NCBI GenBank assembly: GCA_029261595.1 | Contig: JAJDAZ010000063.1 | Location: 1 to 51,616 of the forward strand | Direction: 5' to 3' | Origin: Nitrospinaceae bacterium | Lineage (GTDB): Bacteria > Nitrospinota > Nitrospinia > Nitrospinales > VA-1 | Length of the DNA stretch: 51,616 bases | Shown here: one piece after another, positions 1 to 7,663 of the stretch | Position numbering within the stretch: the first letter of the stretch is position 1 | How the letters are laid out: each line of letters starts with the position of its first letter | Program-made: the position numbers and the translations under genes | Notes under the pieces: generated by a model | Seen by the model: the letters and a program-made list of their open reading frames with translations, nothing else | What the model was told of the DNA's origin: nothing | The model's database searches: none

Positions 1-140
1 CGGCGATCAGGATACGAATCCAATGGATTCCCTACCTTCACTACCGGCTTTAACTGTGCTCCTACCTTCTTGCTTGAAAGCGCCATAGCTGTCGCTACAC
101 CAGCACTCACCTGCAAAAATTTCCTTCTGTTTAACCTCAT
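1..140 (-). CDS. nxrA: Nitrite oxidoreductase alpha subunit, N-terminal fragment (cut by window edge)
   Basis: Only the first 46 codons are present, reading leftwards from an ATG at 138-140. A strong ribosome binding site (GGGAGGG at 149-155, 8 nt spacing) fixes the start. The product begins MRLNRRKFLQVSAGVA, a twin-arginine signal with the RRKFL motif and a short hydrophobic stretch, and continues into VGNPLDSYPDR. From memory, the NPLxxYPxR sequence just after the Tat signal is typical of periplasmic nitrite oxidoreductase alpha subunits of Nitrospina, Nitrospira and anammox bacteria. These are molybdopterin enzymes of the type II DMSO reductase family that oxidise nitrite to nitrate. The catalytic region lies outside the window, so another type II family member (chlorate reductase or a NarG-like enzyme) cannot be excluded. 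Confidence 0.72.
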   Translation of the reverse strand, partial: MRLNRRKFLQVSAGVATAMALSSKKVGAQLKPVVKVGNPLDSYPDR

Positions 141-148
141 AAAACTTG

Positions 149-224
149 CCCTCCCTTTAGGTTTTTATAACCTGTGGATAATCATGAGCTCGTCACTAAA
201 CTAATGAAACACCTCCTGTGTTTC
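149..224 (-). promoter_or_regulatory. Leader region of nxrA with hairpin, DnaA-box-like site and ribosome binding site
   Basis: Seen directly: a 7-bp perfect inverted repeat GAAACAC/GTGTTTC (206-212 and 218-224). On the nxrA strand its right edge of the loop spells an AGGAGG Shine-Dalgarno-like sequence. A sequence matching the DnaA box TTATCCACA lies on the minus strand at 173-181. A six-codon frame, ATG to TAA at 165-185, starts 45 nt before nxrA. The true ribosome binding site is at 149-155. No clear -35/-10 pair was found. A role of the hairpin or box in nxrA expression is only inference. Confidence 0.4.
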
Positions 225-316
225 CTAACTTTTTCCCCTCCATATAGATTCTTAAATTAATTTATAACCTAGACAACTTTATTGCAACAAAAGCTGATAT
301 TAGCCCATCAACCGGC

Positions 317-1492
317 CTAACCAACGCCGGCCCGTAACTCGTACACCTCTACGCAACGGTCGCAAGCGCCATCTTTACTCTCCCAGTCGGGAAAGTCTAT
401 CTGGATGGCTTCAATGACCATTTCATCGCAAATACTTTCTGGATCATCCACCCAGTTATAGGTGGGAAATTTGCATAGCGGGCAAGGGGAGCCTTGCAGA
501 TGAATGTAGTCCCTCTCTTCATCCGCCAACTCGCCTGCATCGACATATTTACTCATCAAAGTATCTAAGTCTGTCGCCATGGACAGCAATTCCTCATGAG
601 TGAAAAACTCTGTACGCCAAAGCCCTTCAAAAATTCCTTTTCTTTGTTTTTCAGGGATTTTCCGGTAAAAGTTGTCAAACTCCCTGAACCTGCCCTGCTT
701 GGATAATATTGAAATAACGCCCATTCTTTCGAGCCTGGCATCGACATATATATTCCACAACAACCTGAAACGCGCTGTGATCAGATTTTTAACCGACGGG
801 TTGCCTGGAATGAAAGAGTCTTCGTAGTCAAATTCCGGGTCGACCATATCCTTGGCATGCATGAGCTCATGGATGAGAAACGCGTCCAATTCCTGGGCTT
901 CTTCCGGATTGGAAAATCGACTGGCCAGAATCCGCATTTCTATCAGTGGTTTGTTAGAGGTTCGGGCTAAAACATTGGACCCCTCATCTACCTTGTTGAT
1001 GGCTCTCTTTACGGTTACGGCCTGAATTCTTTCTTCAAAATCCCTGGCCAGATCGTATGCAACCTTTTCATCATCCTCGGCCTCAACGATGGCGGTGGAT
1101 GGCTCTGTGATTTCGGCATTTTGCGGGTCGACTTCGGAAGAATTTTGCGGGTTGGAGGCGTCTGCTTCAGGAGATGGGGAATCTTCGGATACGGTTTCTG
1201 GAATTTGGCCTGTTTCGGCAATCGATTTTTTAGCCGTTCGCCTTCTTTTGGGAATCAAGCCGACAGCTTCCAGAGCCCGTAGAACGTGGTCGCCGAGCTT
1301 GAGTTTTTCGGTAAAGAAAATGCGGTTGACCTTTTCAAAGGCTTCTTCGCGATCATCTTCGGGTAGTTCATAGATAGGATCGGCAAGAGAATGGTACTCA
1401 TCGTAATCAGCACGAAAACCTGAACGCTCATAGTGGTTCAGGTATCTGAATACGGCCTCTTCCATCAGCTGTGGGCTATAGGAGACTTTCAT
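317..1492 (-). CDS. HExxH putative zinc-binding protein with C-terminal zinc ribbon, upstream of nxrA
   Basis: 391 aa, family not recognised. Residues 1-80 are a helical, acidic region; 85-140 is a low-complexity Pro/Ser/Glu linker. Residues 145-330 hold a folded region with HELMH at 208-212, the HExxH signature of zinc metalloproteases, in a context (LIHELMHAKDMVDPEFDYE) that could give the third ligand downstream. The C-terminus has two Cys pairs, C337/C340 and C377/C380, a likely zinc ribbon. There is no signal peptide, so it is probably cytoplasmic. It runs in the same direction as nxrA with a 176-bp gap, so shared expression or a role in Nxr maturation is possible but unproven. An AAGGG just before the ATG is a weak ribosome binding site. 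Confidence 0.75.
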   Translation of the reverse strand: MKVSYSPQLMEEAVFRYLNHYERSGFRADYDEYHSLADPIYELPEDDREEAFEKVNRIFFTEKLKLGDHVLRALEAVGLIPKRRRTAKKSIAETGQIPETVSEDSPSPEADASNPQNSSEVDPQNAEITEPSTAIVEAEDDEKVAYDLARDFEERIQAVTVKRAINKVDEGSNVLARTSNKPLIEMRILASRFSNPEEAQELDAFLIHELMHAKDMVDPEFDYEDSFIPGNPSVKNLITARFRLLWNIYVDARLERMGVISILSKQGRFREFDNFYRKIPEKQRKGIFEGLWRTEFFTHEELLSMATDLDTLMSKYVDAGELADEERDYIHLQGSPCPLCKFPTYNWVDDPESICDEMVIEAIQIDFPDWESKDGACDRCVEVYELRAGVG

Positions 1493-1920
1493 GTGCCCTT
1501 TTCATGATAATGGCAGTGGTCAACACTGGTTAACAGGAACTAACTTTGGCCCTTCTTCTAACCTAGATGGTTCAGGTTATATTTAATTTCAAGGCTGTTG
1601 TCAAGCAAAACCCCGAAACTTTTTTGGGGATAATCTGTGAAAAACCATCGGTTTTCCCCCTCCCGGCGATCGAAGTTTGACACTGTAACAAATTTCAAAC
1701 CCAAACAACAACATAAATATCTGAAATATAAGATATTAAAGGGTTTTTTACGCCCCCTGGAAGACTCATCATCTGATTTGACCAGCGGATTCCGGAAGAA
1801 TCATCTCAATATCCGCATACTTAAGCACAATTCCCTAAACGTGAATTTCCTGGCAAATCACTTTAAGAAAACAGCAGGGGTCATTTTGCTGAAGATCAAG
1901 CGCTTCCTGGCTTAAACAGG
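1493..1920. other. Intergenic region, no supported gene
   Basis: This 428-bp gap lies between the HExxH gene start and the end of the TPR gene, both on the minus strand. It should carry the promoter of the HExxH gene. An AACCT/AGGTT inverted repeat lies near 1560-1579, about 70 bp upstream of that gene. A plus-strand frame at 1637-1915 starts with GTG behind GGGGA, but its basic Lys/Asn-rich product matches nothing I know and looks like chance. No terminator with a T run was seen. Confidence 0.5.
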
Positions 1921-4533
1921 CTATTTTTTATCGATAGAATCTTTCAGTTTCTCTACTTCCTGGATTGCCTTCAGCAAATGCTCCGGATCGCCCAGTTCCT
2001 TTGCCACTTCCCTGACTTTTTCCAAATATTTGTCCGTGGCGTCGTTTCGGCTGACCATGATCTCCATACGGGCCAGGGTCAAATACAATTGGGACAGATC
2101 GACATAACTTTTTGCATCGGAAAAGCTTTCGCTGGCTTTATCAAAATAATTTTCAGCCTCCTCGAAATGCCCTTCTTTAAACCGGAGGTTACCTAAATAG
2201 GTATAATCCTGCCCCGTCCCTATTTTATCTCCGATCTCTTCAGTCAATTTCAAAGCATCGAGATAATCTTTCTCGGCCTGCTTCCGGTCGCCATTGCTGA
2301 AGCTGAGGTTTCCGAGGTGGCGGTAATCTGCCGCGATCTCTTTTTTATCCCCGGTTTTTTTGGAAATCTCGAAGGCTTCCTGAAATTTGTCTCTGGATTT
2401 TTCTTTATAACCCCGGTCCATAAAATATTCACCCAGGGCTCTCAAATCAAAACAAATTTCTTTAGGGTCGCCCAACTTCTTGGAATTCACACTGGCCAGT
2501 TCCAGATATTCTTCCTGATTTGCCCGGTCCTGTTTCTCTGAAAAGATGTTCGCCAGGTTCCTGGAGTCATAGCAGGCGGTCCGGACATTATCGACCTCGC
2601 TGGCGATGGCATAAGCCTCCAGCGCATTCTTCTCCGCCTCGTTCCAGTTTTCCCGTTGCACATACAAGGCGCAAAGGTTTCTATAGTCCTCACTCATTTC
2701 AACCTTATTGCCGGCCTTCCTGTTTAACTCCAGAGCTTTGGAATAATTTTTCTCGGCCCCGGCCCAATCGGTTTTCTGCAGATACATATCCCCCAGGTTC
2801 CTGTAGTCACCGACCATTCCTGAGGCGTTCCCCAACTGCTGATTGAGTTTCAGTGATTTATTCATGATTTTTTCGGCCAACTCGAATTTGCCTAACTGGG
2901 CAAGAACTTTGGCGCGACTGACATACAATTCGAGGAGACTGGAAGGGTCCTGCAATTTTTCCCTGATCTGGATGGACCTGCCAAATGTTTCATCGGCGGA
3001 TGCATAGTCCTTGTTCTCAAGATAAACATTTCCAAGAGTTGCCAGCGTGGCGCCCGCGCCCGCTTCGTCGTTGGCTTTTTCCTGCAGGGAAACCACTTGT
3101 TTGAATATATCAACCGAGGGTTCCAACTCGTGCGCCATGTATTGGACATTCCCCAACTCGCCCAACAGGGCGATCTTCAATTTTTCGTCTTTTTCCACCT
3201 CTGGTTTCTTGAGTTCGTTCAGCAACTCTTCTTTGCGCCGGCTCAGGTATTCCGGCTGGCCCATGATATACAACAGCTTTTCCTGAACCTGGGTTTCACT
3301 TTTGGAGTCCTTCATGGCCTCGAACAAGGCGCTGGCCTGGCTGAGATAAACTTCCGCTTTTTCCAGATCTTTTTGCTTGAGATAGATATCTCCGAGAATC
3401 TCACACTCCTGGGCGATGCCAGGGCGGTTTTCAAGTTTTTCCATCAGTTCCAGGGATTTCTGGTGATGGTCCCTGGCGCCGTCCCAATCCTGCTTGAGGG
3501 TCTTGACGTTCCCCAGGTTGGAATAGCTTCGCGCTTCGCCCAGGGTGTCGCCCAGCTCCTGCATTATTTTTAAGGATTGATTGTAATGGTCCCAGGCTTT
3601 ATCCAGCTCTTTCTTATGCAGGCAGATATTCCCCAGGCTTCCCAGCAGATAAGACCGACGGCTGTTGTCCTGGCCTTCCTGAATCAGGTCCAGGGCCTTG
3701 GCGCAGTTTTCCTCGGCCAGGTCGAAATTTTTTGAATCTCCCTTGGCCCCTATTTGCATGTGGATGCTCGCCAGGTTGCCGTAACAAATGCCGGCGGAAT
3801 GGTTGTCCTTCAACTCTTCATAAATAAAAATGGACTTCCGGATGGTTTCCGCAACCTTGTCCATTTGGGCTCCCTTGTAATACAACTCTTCCAGGTCCTG
3901 GTATTTTTTCAACAGATCTTTTTTATCGCCCGAATGGACCAATGATTCGATTTCGGACAACAGATTTCCCTCGACGTTCTTTAGATATCCCGGATGCTTT
4001 TCTATGGAATCCGCCTTCTCCTGAAGCTGGTGTATTTTTTCCTGGTCTTTCGTGCTGTCCAGACAGCTGACGGCTTTCCCGAAGAATTCTTTCGCCGACT
4101 CGAACGCGTGTTTCTTCAACGACACGTTGCCCAGGTATTCATAATATAGCCCCTGTCCGAAAGCGTCGTTCTGCTTGACCATCAAATCCAGCGCCTTCTT
4201 ATAATTTTCTTCAGCCTTGTCCAGGCTTCCCTGATAAAAATAAACGCTTCCCAGGTTACCCAGTGAGCTTTCAATGCCTTTCACATCCTCGGCTTTTTCC
4301 ATCAGCGTCAGGGACTTTGAATAATAGTCTTCCGCCAAGTCCAGTCGCTGGTCCTGAAAACAGATGTTGCCCAGATTGCCCAGCACATACGCCTGCCCGG
4401 TTTCGTCCCCCGACTTCCCCATCAGGTTCAGTGCTTTCAGAAAATGCGATTCCGCTTCCTGGAGGTTGTTGCTTTCCAGACTGGAGTAGCCCAGCTGTTC
4501 AAATTTTTTTCCATCATCCATTAGGGCAATCAT
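1921..4533 (-). CDS. Large tetratricopeptide repeat protein
   Basis: 870 aa made almost wholly of about 40-residue TPR units, with recurring cores such as YxNLGNxxxxxxDWxxAExxxxKALEL. About 18-20 repeats can be counted by eye. They are the KLC/LGN-like type used in protein-protein scaffolds. There is no signal peptide or membrane segment, so it is probably cytosolic. The frame opens with ATG at 4531-4533, where AAGG touches the start codon. The ATG at 4519-4521 (residue 5) has AAGGA at a better distance and is the likelier start. A consensus promoter lies about 115 bp upstream. The internal repeats are diverged at DNA level, so this is an old array. The binding partner is unknown. Confidence 0.9.
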   Translation of the reverse strand: MIALMDDGKKFEQLGYSSLESNNLQEAESHFLKALNLMGKSGDETGQAYVLGNLGNICFQDQRLDLAEDYYSKSLTLMEKAEDVKGIESSLGNLGSVYFYQGSLDKAEENYKKALDLMVKQNDAFGQGLYYEYLGNVSLKKHAFESAKEFFGKAVSCLDSTKDQEKIHQLQEKADSIEKHPGYLKNVEGNLLSEIESLVHSGDKKDLLKKYQDLEELYYKGAQMDKVAETIRKSIFIYEELKDNHSAGICYGNLASIHMQIGAKGDSKNFDLAEENCAKALDLIQEGQDNSRRSYLLGSLGNICLHKKELDKAWDHYNQSLKIMQELGDTLGEARSYSNLGNVKTLKQDWDGARDHHQKSLELMEKLENRPGIAQECEILGDIYLKQKDLEKAEVYLSQASALFEAMKDSKSETQVQEKLLYIMGQPEYLSRRKEELLNELKKPEVEKDEKLKIALLGELGNVQYMAHELEPSVDIFKQVVSLQEKANDEAGAGATLATLGNVYLENKDYASADETFGRSIQIREKLQDPSSLLELYVSRAKVLAQLGKFELAEKIMNKSLKLNQQLGNASGMVGDYRNLGDMYLQKTDWAGAEKNYSKALELNRKAGNKVEMSEDYRNLCALYVQRENWNEAEKNALEAYAIASEVDNVRTACYDSRNLANIFSEKQDRANQEEYLELASVNSKKLGDPKEICFDLRALGEYFMDRGYKEKSRDKFQEAFEISKKTGDKKEIAADYRHLGNLSFSNGDRKQAEKDYLDALKLTEEIGDKIGTGQDYTYLGNLRFKEGHFEEAENYFDKASESFSDAKSYVDLSQLYLTLARMEIMVSRNDATDKYLEKVREVAKELGDPEHLLKAIQEVEKLKDSIDKK

Positions 4534-4648
4534 CCTTTTTTAATGTTGTCGATCCCATCCGTTCCGATCTCAAAAAACCAGGCACGACATAAACCGGCGG
4601 GTCAAACAAAAACAATGTTTTAAATTAAAATTTTCTGTGGTTATGGGG

Positions 4649-4678
4649 ATTATATTGGTAGGACTGGCAGAATGTCAA
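4649..4678 (-). promoter_or_regulatory. Consensus sigma-70 promoter of the TPR gene
   Basis: On the minus strand TTGACA (4673-4678) and TATAAT (4649-4654) are both perfect, 18 bp apart. Transcription would start near 4642 and give a leader of about 110-120 nt before the TPR start. Such a strong housekeeping promoter suggests constitutive high expression. Confidence 0.8.
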
Positions 4679-4798
4679 CCCACGGTTTTTCCTTGATAAC
4701 TCTGCCCTACAACGCTTCCATATCGGCATCTCGAAGTTTCTCTTGTCCGCAACGTTATAGGTGGGAATTGTGAGGCATAGCCTGGAAAATTTCTTCAA

Positions 4799-4830
4799 GA
4801 CCCCTGCCCTAGGTCCAGGGGTTTTTCTTT
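4799..4830 (+). terminator. Orphan rho-independent terminator
   Basis: A 7-bp stem, ACCCCTG paired with CAGGGGT (arms 4800-4806 and 4816-4822), has a 9-nt loop and is followed by TTTTT-C-TTT on the plus strand. No plus-strand protein gene ends nearby, so it may close a short RNA transcribed from about 4680-4800, where AGGC/GCCT can also form a small hairpin. The RNA is not identified. Confidence 0.5.
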
Positions 4831-5113
4831 CATTAACTAAAACTAGTATACGCAGTGATTTCTAAATTAAGGAAAATATTGAGACCGGCTTGCTTTAGTC
4901 TTTTCGTGGGTGATTTTTTAGAGTTTTTCAAGCTTCCGAAACTCCCATGAGAAATAAACTATCACCCATGTCTATCGTCCAACAATATTCTAATTTTCTG
5001 CTACTTTGAAAAACCTTGTAATTTCCCAACTTATTGAAAAAAGGCGGCTGACCACCTCCCCACAACCCAAATAAGATATTGAAAAATAATGATTTAGACT
5101 TACCATAAACATT

Positions 5114-5500
5114 ATGACTCAAACTAAAAAAATTCGCGTACTTCTTGTTGACGACAGTGAACATTTTATTATGTTTCTCAAAAGGTTCCTGCTCACCAGG
5201 AATTGCGAAATAATTGGGGAAGCTGAAGATGGCGAAGAAGCAATTGAGTTATTTAAGTCTGAGAAACCGGATTTGACATTGCTTGACTATGAAATGCCAG
5301 CTTCAAACGGGAGCGAGGTTCTGGAAGAAATATTAACTTTAAACCCCAATGCGGTGGTCATAATGTTAACCGGAAGGGATGATATTGCGACGATGAACCT
5401 TTGCATTGAAAAAGGCGCAACTCAATACATCCGTAAGGACTACCCGCTTGAAACAATTTTTTCTGTGATTGAGGAGTCATTGGAAAAATCTATTACGTAA
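5114..5500 (+). CDS. Stand-alone response regulator receiver protein
   Basis: 128 aa, a single CheY-like receiver domain with no output domain. The conserved residues are all present: acidic pair D13/D14, phospho-acceptor D58 in LLDYEMP, T86 in LTGRDD and K108 in IRKDYP. It should be phosphorylated by a histidine kinase encoded elsewhere and act by protein contact, as in chemotaxis or a phosphorelay. No kinase gene is adjacent; the nearest are at 35764-39403. The ATG at 5114 has no good Shine-Dalgarno sequence, but the next Met (residue 20) would remove the first strand and acidic pocket, so this start is kept. Confidence 0.93.
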   Translation: MTQTKKIRVLLVDDSEHFIMFLKRFLLTRNCEIIGEAEDGEEAIELFKSEKPDLTLLDYEMPASNGSEVLEEILTLNPNAVVIMLTGRDDIATMNLCIEKGATQYIRKDYPLETIFSVIEESLEKSIT

Positions 5501-5616
5501 AAAAATAGCTAACGTGGAGTTGACAGTCAATTAATTGAAACTTCTCTTACCTCAAATCCCCTTCTCTCTGAAAAAACTAATTCTTATCAGGTTGTCTTAA
5601 GATTGGATACACACCG

Positions 5617-7470
5617 TTACAGATGAGAATTGTGCGGCAGGGGAAGGGCTAGGTATTTTCCTCGTTCACCGTAGAGAATTTTTTTACCTTCCAGGTCTTT
5701 GATTACCAGATCCACGGCATCGTCTTCCAGCGTGGTTTGGCCGGACTTTTCCTGCACATGCGAGTGGACCTGCTCCAATCCTCGCGGCTTCTCGTTGCAA
5801 AAGTCGAGTATCCAGGCGGACGGCCCCTCAAACCGCATTTTCTTCGGTCCTTCCAGCGAGCGGCCGTCGTAGACGGTGACAAAATCAAGCGATTTGGTGA
5901 AAAACAGAAACGGCATCTGCTCCGATTGGTGACGGGCCTTCCAATCGGCTACCGTCTGCCTGAGTTCCTCGGCCATTTGAGGGCTGACGCGGTTTTCGGT
6001 CTCGAACTCGAAATCGTAGGCGATTTTCATCAGGTCCATTTTTTGCCCATCATATACATAAGGATAGGCCTCGCTCGGCCCTTTGATGGTGACGCCGTAA
6101 TCGCCGGGCCGGGTGAAATAGGGACTGAACCGTTCCAGCCACAGGTCCCCCACCCCGATCGGCGGTTGCAGGTGAAAAAGAATTTTGAGCATGTCGGTCT
6201 GCCGGCGGTAATCGTCGTCTATCTCGCCGGGAAACCCAGTCAGGATGTTCCAGGTGACATCGATGCCGTAATACATCGCCCATTTCAGGAAAAAGATGTT
6301 CTGCATGGGGCGGACGCCTTTGTCCATGTCGTTCAACTGGTTGGCGCTGAAGCTTTCGATCCCCGGCTGGATGACGTTCACCCCTCCCAGCGCCAGGTTT
6401 TTTATCTGGCCTTTGTTCAGATTGCTTTTCACTTCGATGAAAAACTGAAGATCGTAATTTTCCTGGGCGAATTCCTTGAACACGCCGTCGATGTAACTCA
6501 TCTCCAGAATATTATCGACCAGGCGAAAGCGAAAGGTGTCGTAACGTTTGGACAGTTGGGATATGTCCGAATGCACCTGTTCGATGGACCGCGCCCTGAA
6601 TTTCATGGTCGAGGCGTTCAACCCGCAAAAGGTGCAGTGATGCTTCTCGCCCCACCAGCACCCGCGCGCCGTCTCATACAGGATGATGGGGTTTTCCAGA
6701 TGCGGGGAATTGGGGTCGATGTCTTTCAACTGCTCAAAATAATCTTCATAATCGGGGGGGCCATAGGTATCGAGTCCTTCAAACATGGCGGAGCTTTCTT
6801 GAAGAACCACCTCCCCTTCTTTGCGGTGGATCACTCCCGGCGGAATGTCCCCGCCGTTTTCCAGCGCCTGCATCAACTGCGGCAAAATGGGTTCCGCTTC
6901 ACCCTGCACCACATAGTCGATCCAGTCGAAGGCGCGAAAATATTCCAGGCCCATTTCCGAGTCGAAATTGGACCCGCCAAACAGGATCTTGACCGACGGG
7001 AATTTGTCCTTGATCCCTTTCGCCAGGGTCACGCTGGCCAGGTTCTGGTTGAACGTGGAGGTGAACCCCACCGCTTGATACTGGCCCCAGTCAATTGACT
7101 CCACCGCCCACTGTATAAACTCCGGCACCATCTTCTCCTTAACCTCGAGCAGAAACTCGGGCGGGCGGTCGATGGTTCTGCACACGCTTTCAATGTTCTT
7201 ATCGAAGATTTCGGTGTATTTCCGGTTGCCGGGGGAATCCCCGAACAGGGGATGGGAAAACAGCCACTCGCCGATCAACTGCCGGGTCTCGCACAGTTCG
7301 TTATATACCGGGAGCCCCAACTGGTGGGCGAAGTGCAGGTTCAGATAATAACTTTTCGCCTCGTACCCGTGGCTCTTCAGCAACGTGGACAACGTCCCCA
7401 GTTGAATGGATGGGTATATATGAAAGCCGAAAGGCATGTTTACAAGCGCGGTTCGAAATGGCATGGTCAA
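5617..7470 (-). CDS. B12-binding radical SAM protein of the RiPP C-methyltransferase type
   Basis: 617 aa. An N-terminal cobalamin-binding-like Rossmann region covers about 1-215 (GGSNFDSEMG near 165, VQGEAEPIL near 189). The radical SAM core follows. The cluster motif is CWWGEKHHCTFC with cysteines at 271, 279 and 282, i.e. CX7CX2C rather than CX3CX2C. This spacing and the following GLN are, as I recall, typical of the family annotated RiPP maturation radical SAM protein 1 / C-methyltransferase, which methylates unactivated carbons in ribosomal peptides. No precursor peptide or other RiPP gene is visible next to it. The divergent neighbour at 7664 shares the 193-bp promoter region and is the best candidate for a functional partner. 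The stated family is fairly secure; the substrate is unknown. Confidence 0.85.
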   Translation of the reverse strand: MTMPFRTALVNMPFGFHIYPSIQLGTLSTLLKSHGYEAKSYYLNLHFAHQLGLPVYNELCETRQLIGEWLFSHPLFGDSPGNRKYTEIFDKNIESVCRTIDRPPEFLLEVKEKMVPEFIQWAVESIDWGQYQAVGFTSTFNQNLASVTLAKGIKDKFPSVKILFGGSNFDSEMGLEYFRAFDWIDYVVQGEAEPILPQLMQALENGGDIPPGVIHRKEGEVVLQESSAMFEGLDTYGPPDYEDYFEQLKDIDPNSPHLENPIILYETARGCWWGEKHHCTFCGLNASTMKFRARSIEQVHSDISQLSKRYDTFRFRLVDNILEMSYIDGVFKEFAQENYDLQFFIEVKSNLNKGQIKNLALGGVNVIQPGIESFSANQLNDMDKGVRPMQNIFFLKWAMYYGIDVTWNILTGFPGEIDDDYRRQTDMLKILFHLQPPIGVGDLWLERFSPYFTRPGDYGVTIKGPSEAYPYVYDGQKMDLMKIAYDFEFETENRVSPQMAEELRQTVADWKARHQSEQMPFLFFTKSLDFVTVYDGRSLEGPKKMRFEGPSAWILDFCNEKPRGLEQVHSHVQEKSGQTTLEDDAVDLVIKDLEGKKILYGERGKYLALPLPHNSHL

Positions 7471-7593
7471 ATTTTAACAACCACTTGCAGGAATTCACAT
7501 TAAAATCGGATTTTTAATGAAATAAAAGCCGGGTTTCCGGGCCCCCTCCACGCCTTCTAAAGGTTAAGTTAGGAACAACGAAGAATCTATAAA

Positions 7594-7623
7594 TTGACAG
7601 GCAAGGGATGGGCTTTCTATAAT
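7594..7623 (+). promoter_or_regulatory. Consensus sigma-70 promoter of the 650-aa protein gene
   Basis: TTGACA at 7594-7599 and TATAAT at 7618-7623, both perfect, are separated by 18 bp. Transcription should begin near 7630, about 34 nt before the ATG at 7664. Confidence 0.8.
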
Positions 7624-7663
7624 CATCCCTCCTCAATACCAATCTGTTTAAGGTTTTCATCAA

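Larger units (their letters stand above)
4534..5113. other. Intergenic region between divergent TPR and receiver genes
   Basis: 580 bp. It holds the TPR promoter (4649-4678, minus strand) and a plus-strand intrinsic terminator (4799-4830) that does not belong to any recognised gene. The last 150 bp before the receiver gene are AT-rich and should contain its promoter, but no confident -35/-10 pair or Shine-Dalgarno sequence was found there. A minus-strand frame at 4928-5164 overlaps the receiver gene start and is not supported. Confidence 0.5.

Noticed and set aside
173..181. DnaA box as part of a replication origin
   Set aside because: There is only one box, no AT-rich unwinding region with repeated boxes, and no dnaA, dnaN or gyrB gene nearby.
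165..185. Six-codon frame in the nxrA leader as an attenuator peptide
   Set aside because: It has no ribosome binding site, no run of regulatory codons and no alternative hairpins. It is kept only as a note.
1637..1915. Plus-strand frame of 92 codons with GTG start behind GGGGA
   Set aside because: The product is basic and low in information, has no recognisable domain, and the frame ends against the convergent TPR gene. Chance is more likely.
5737..7098. Long plus-strand frame (453 codons) opposite the radical SAM gene
   Set aside because: It is an antisense shadow of a GC-rich gene. The minus-strand product has clear radical SAM motifs, while this one has none.
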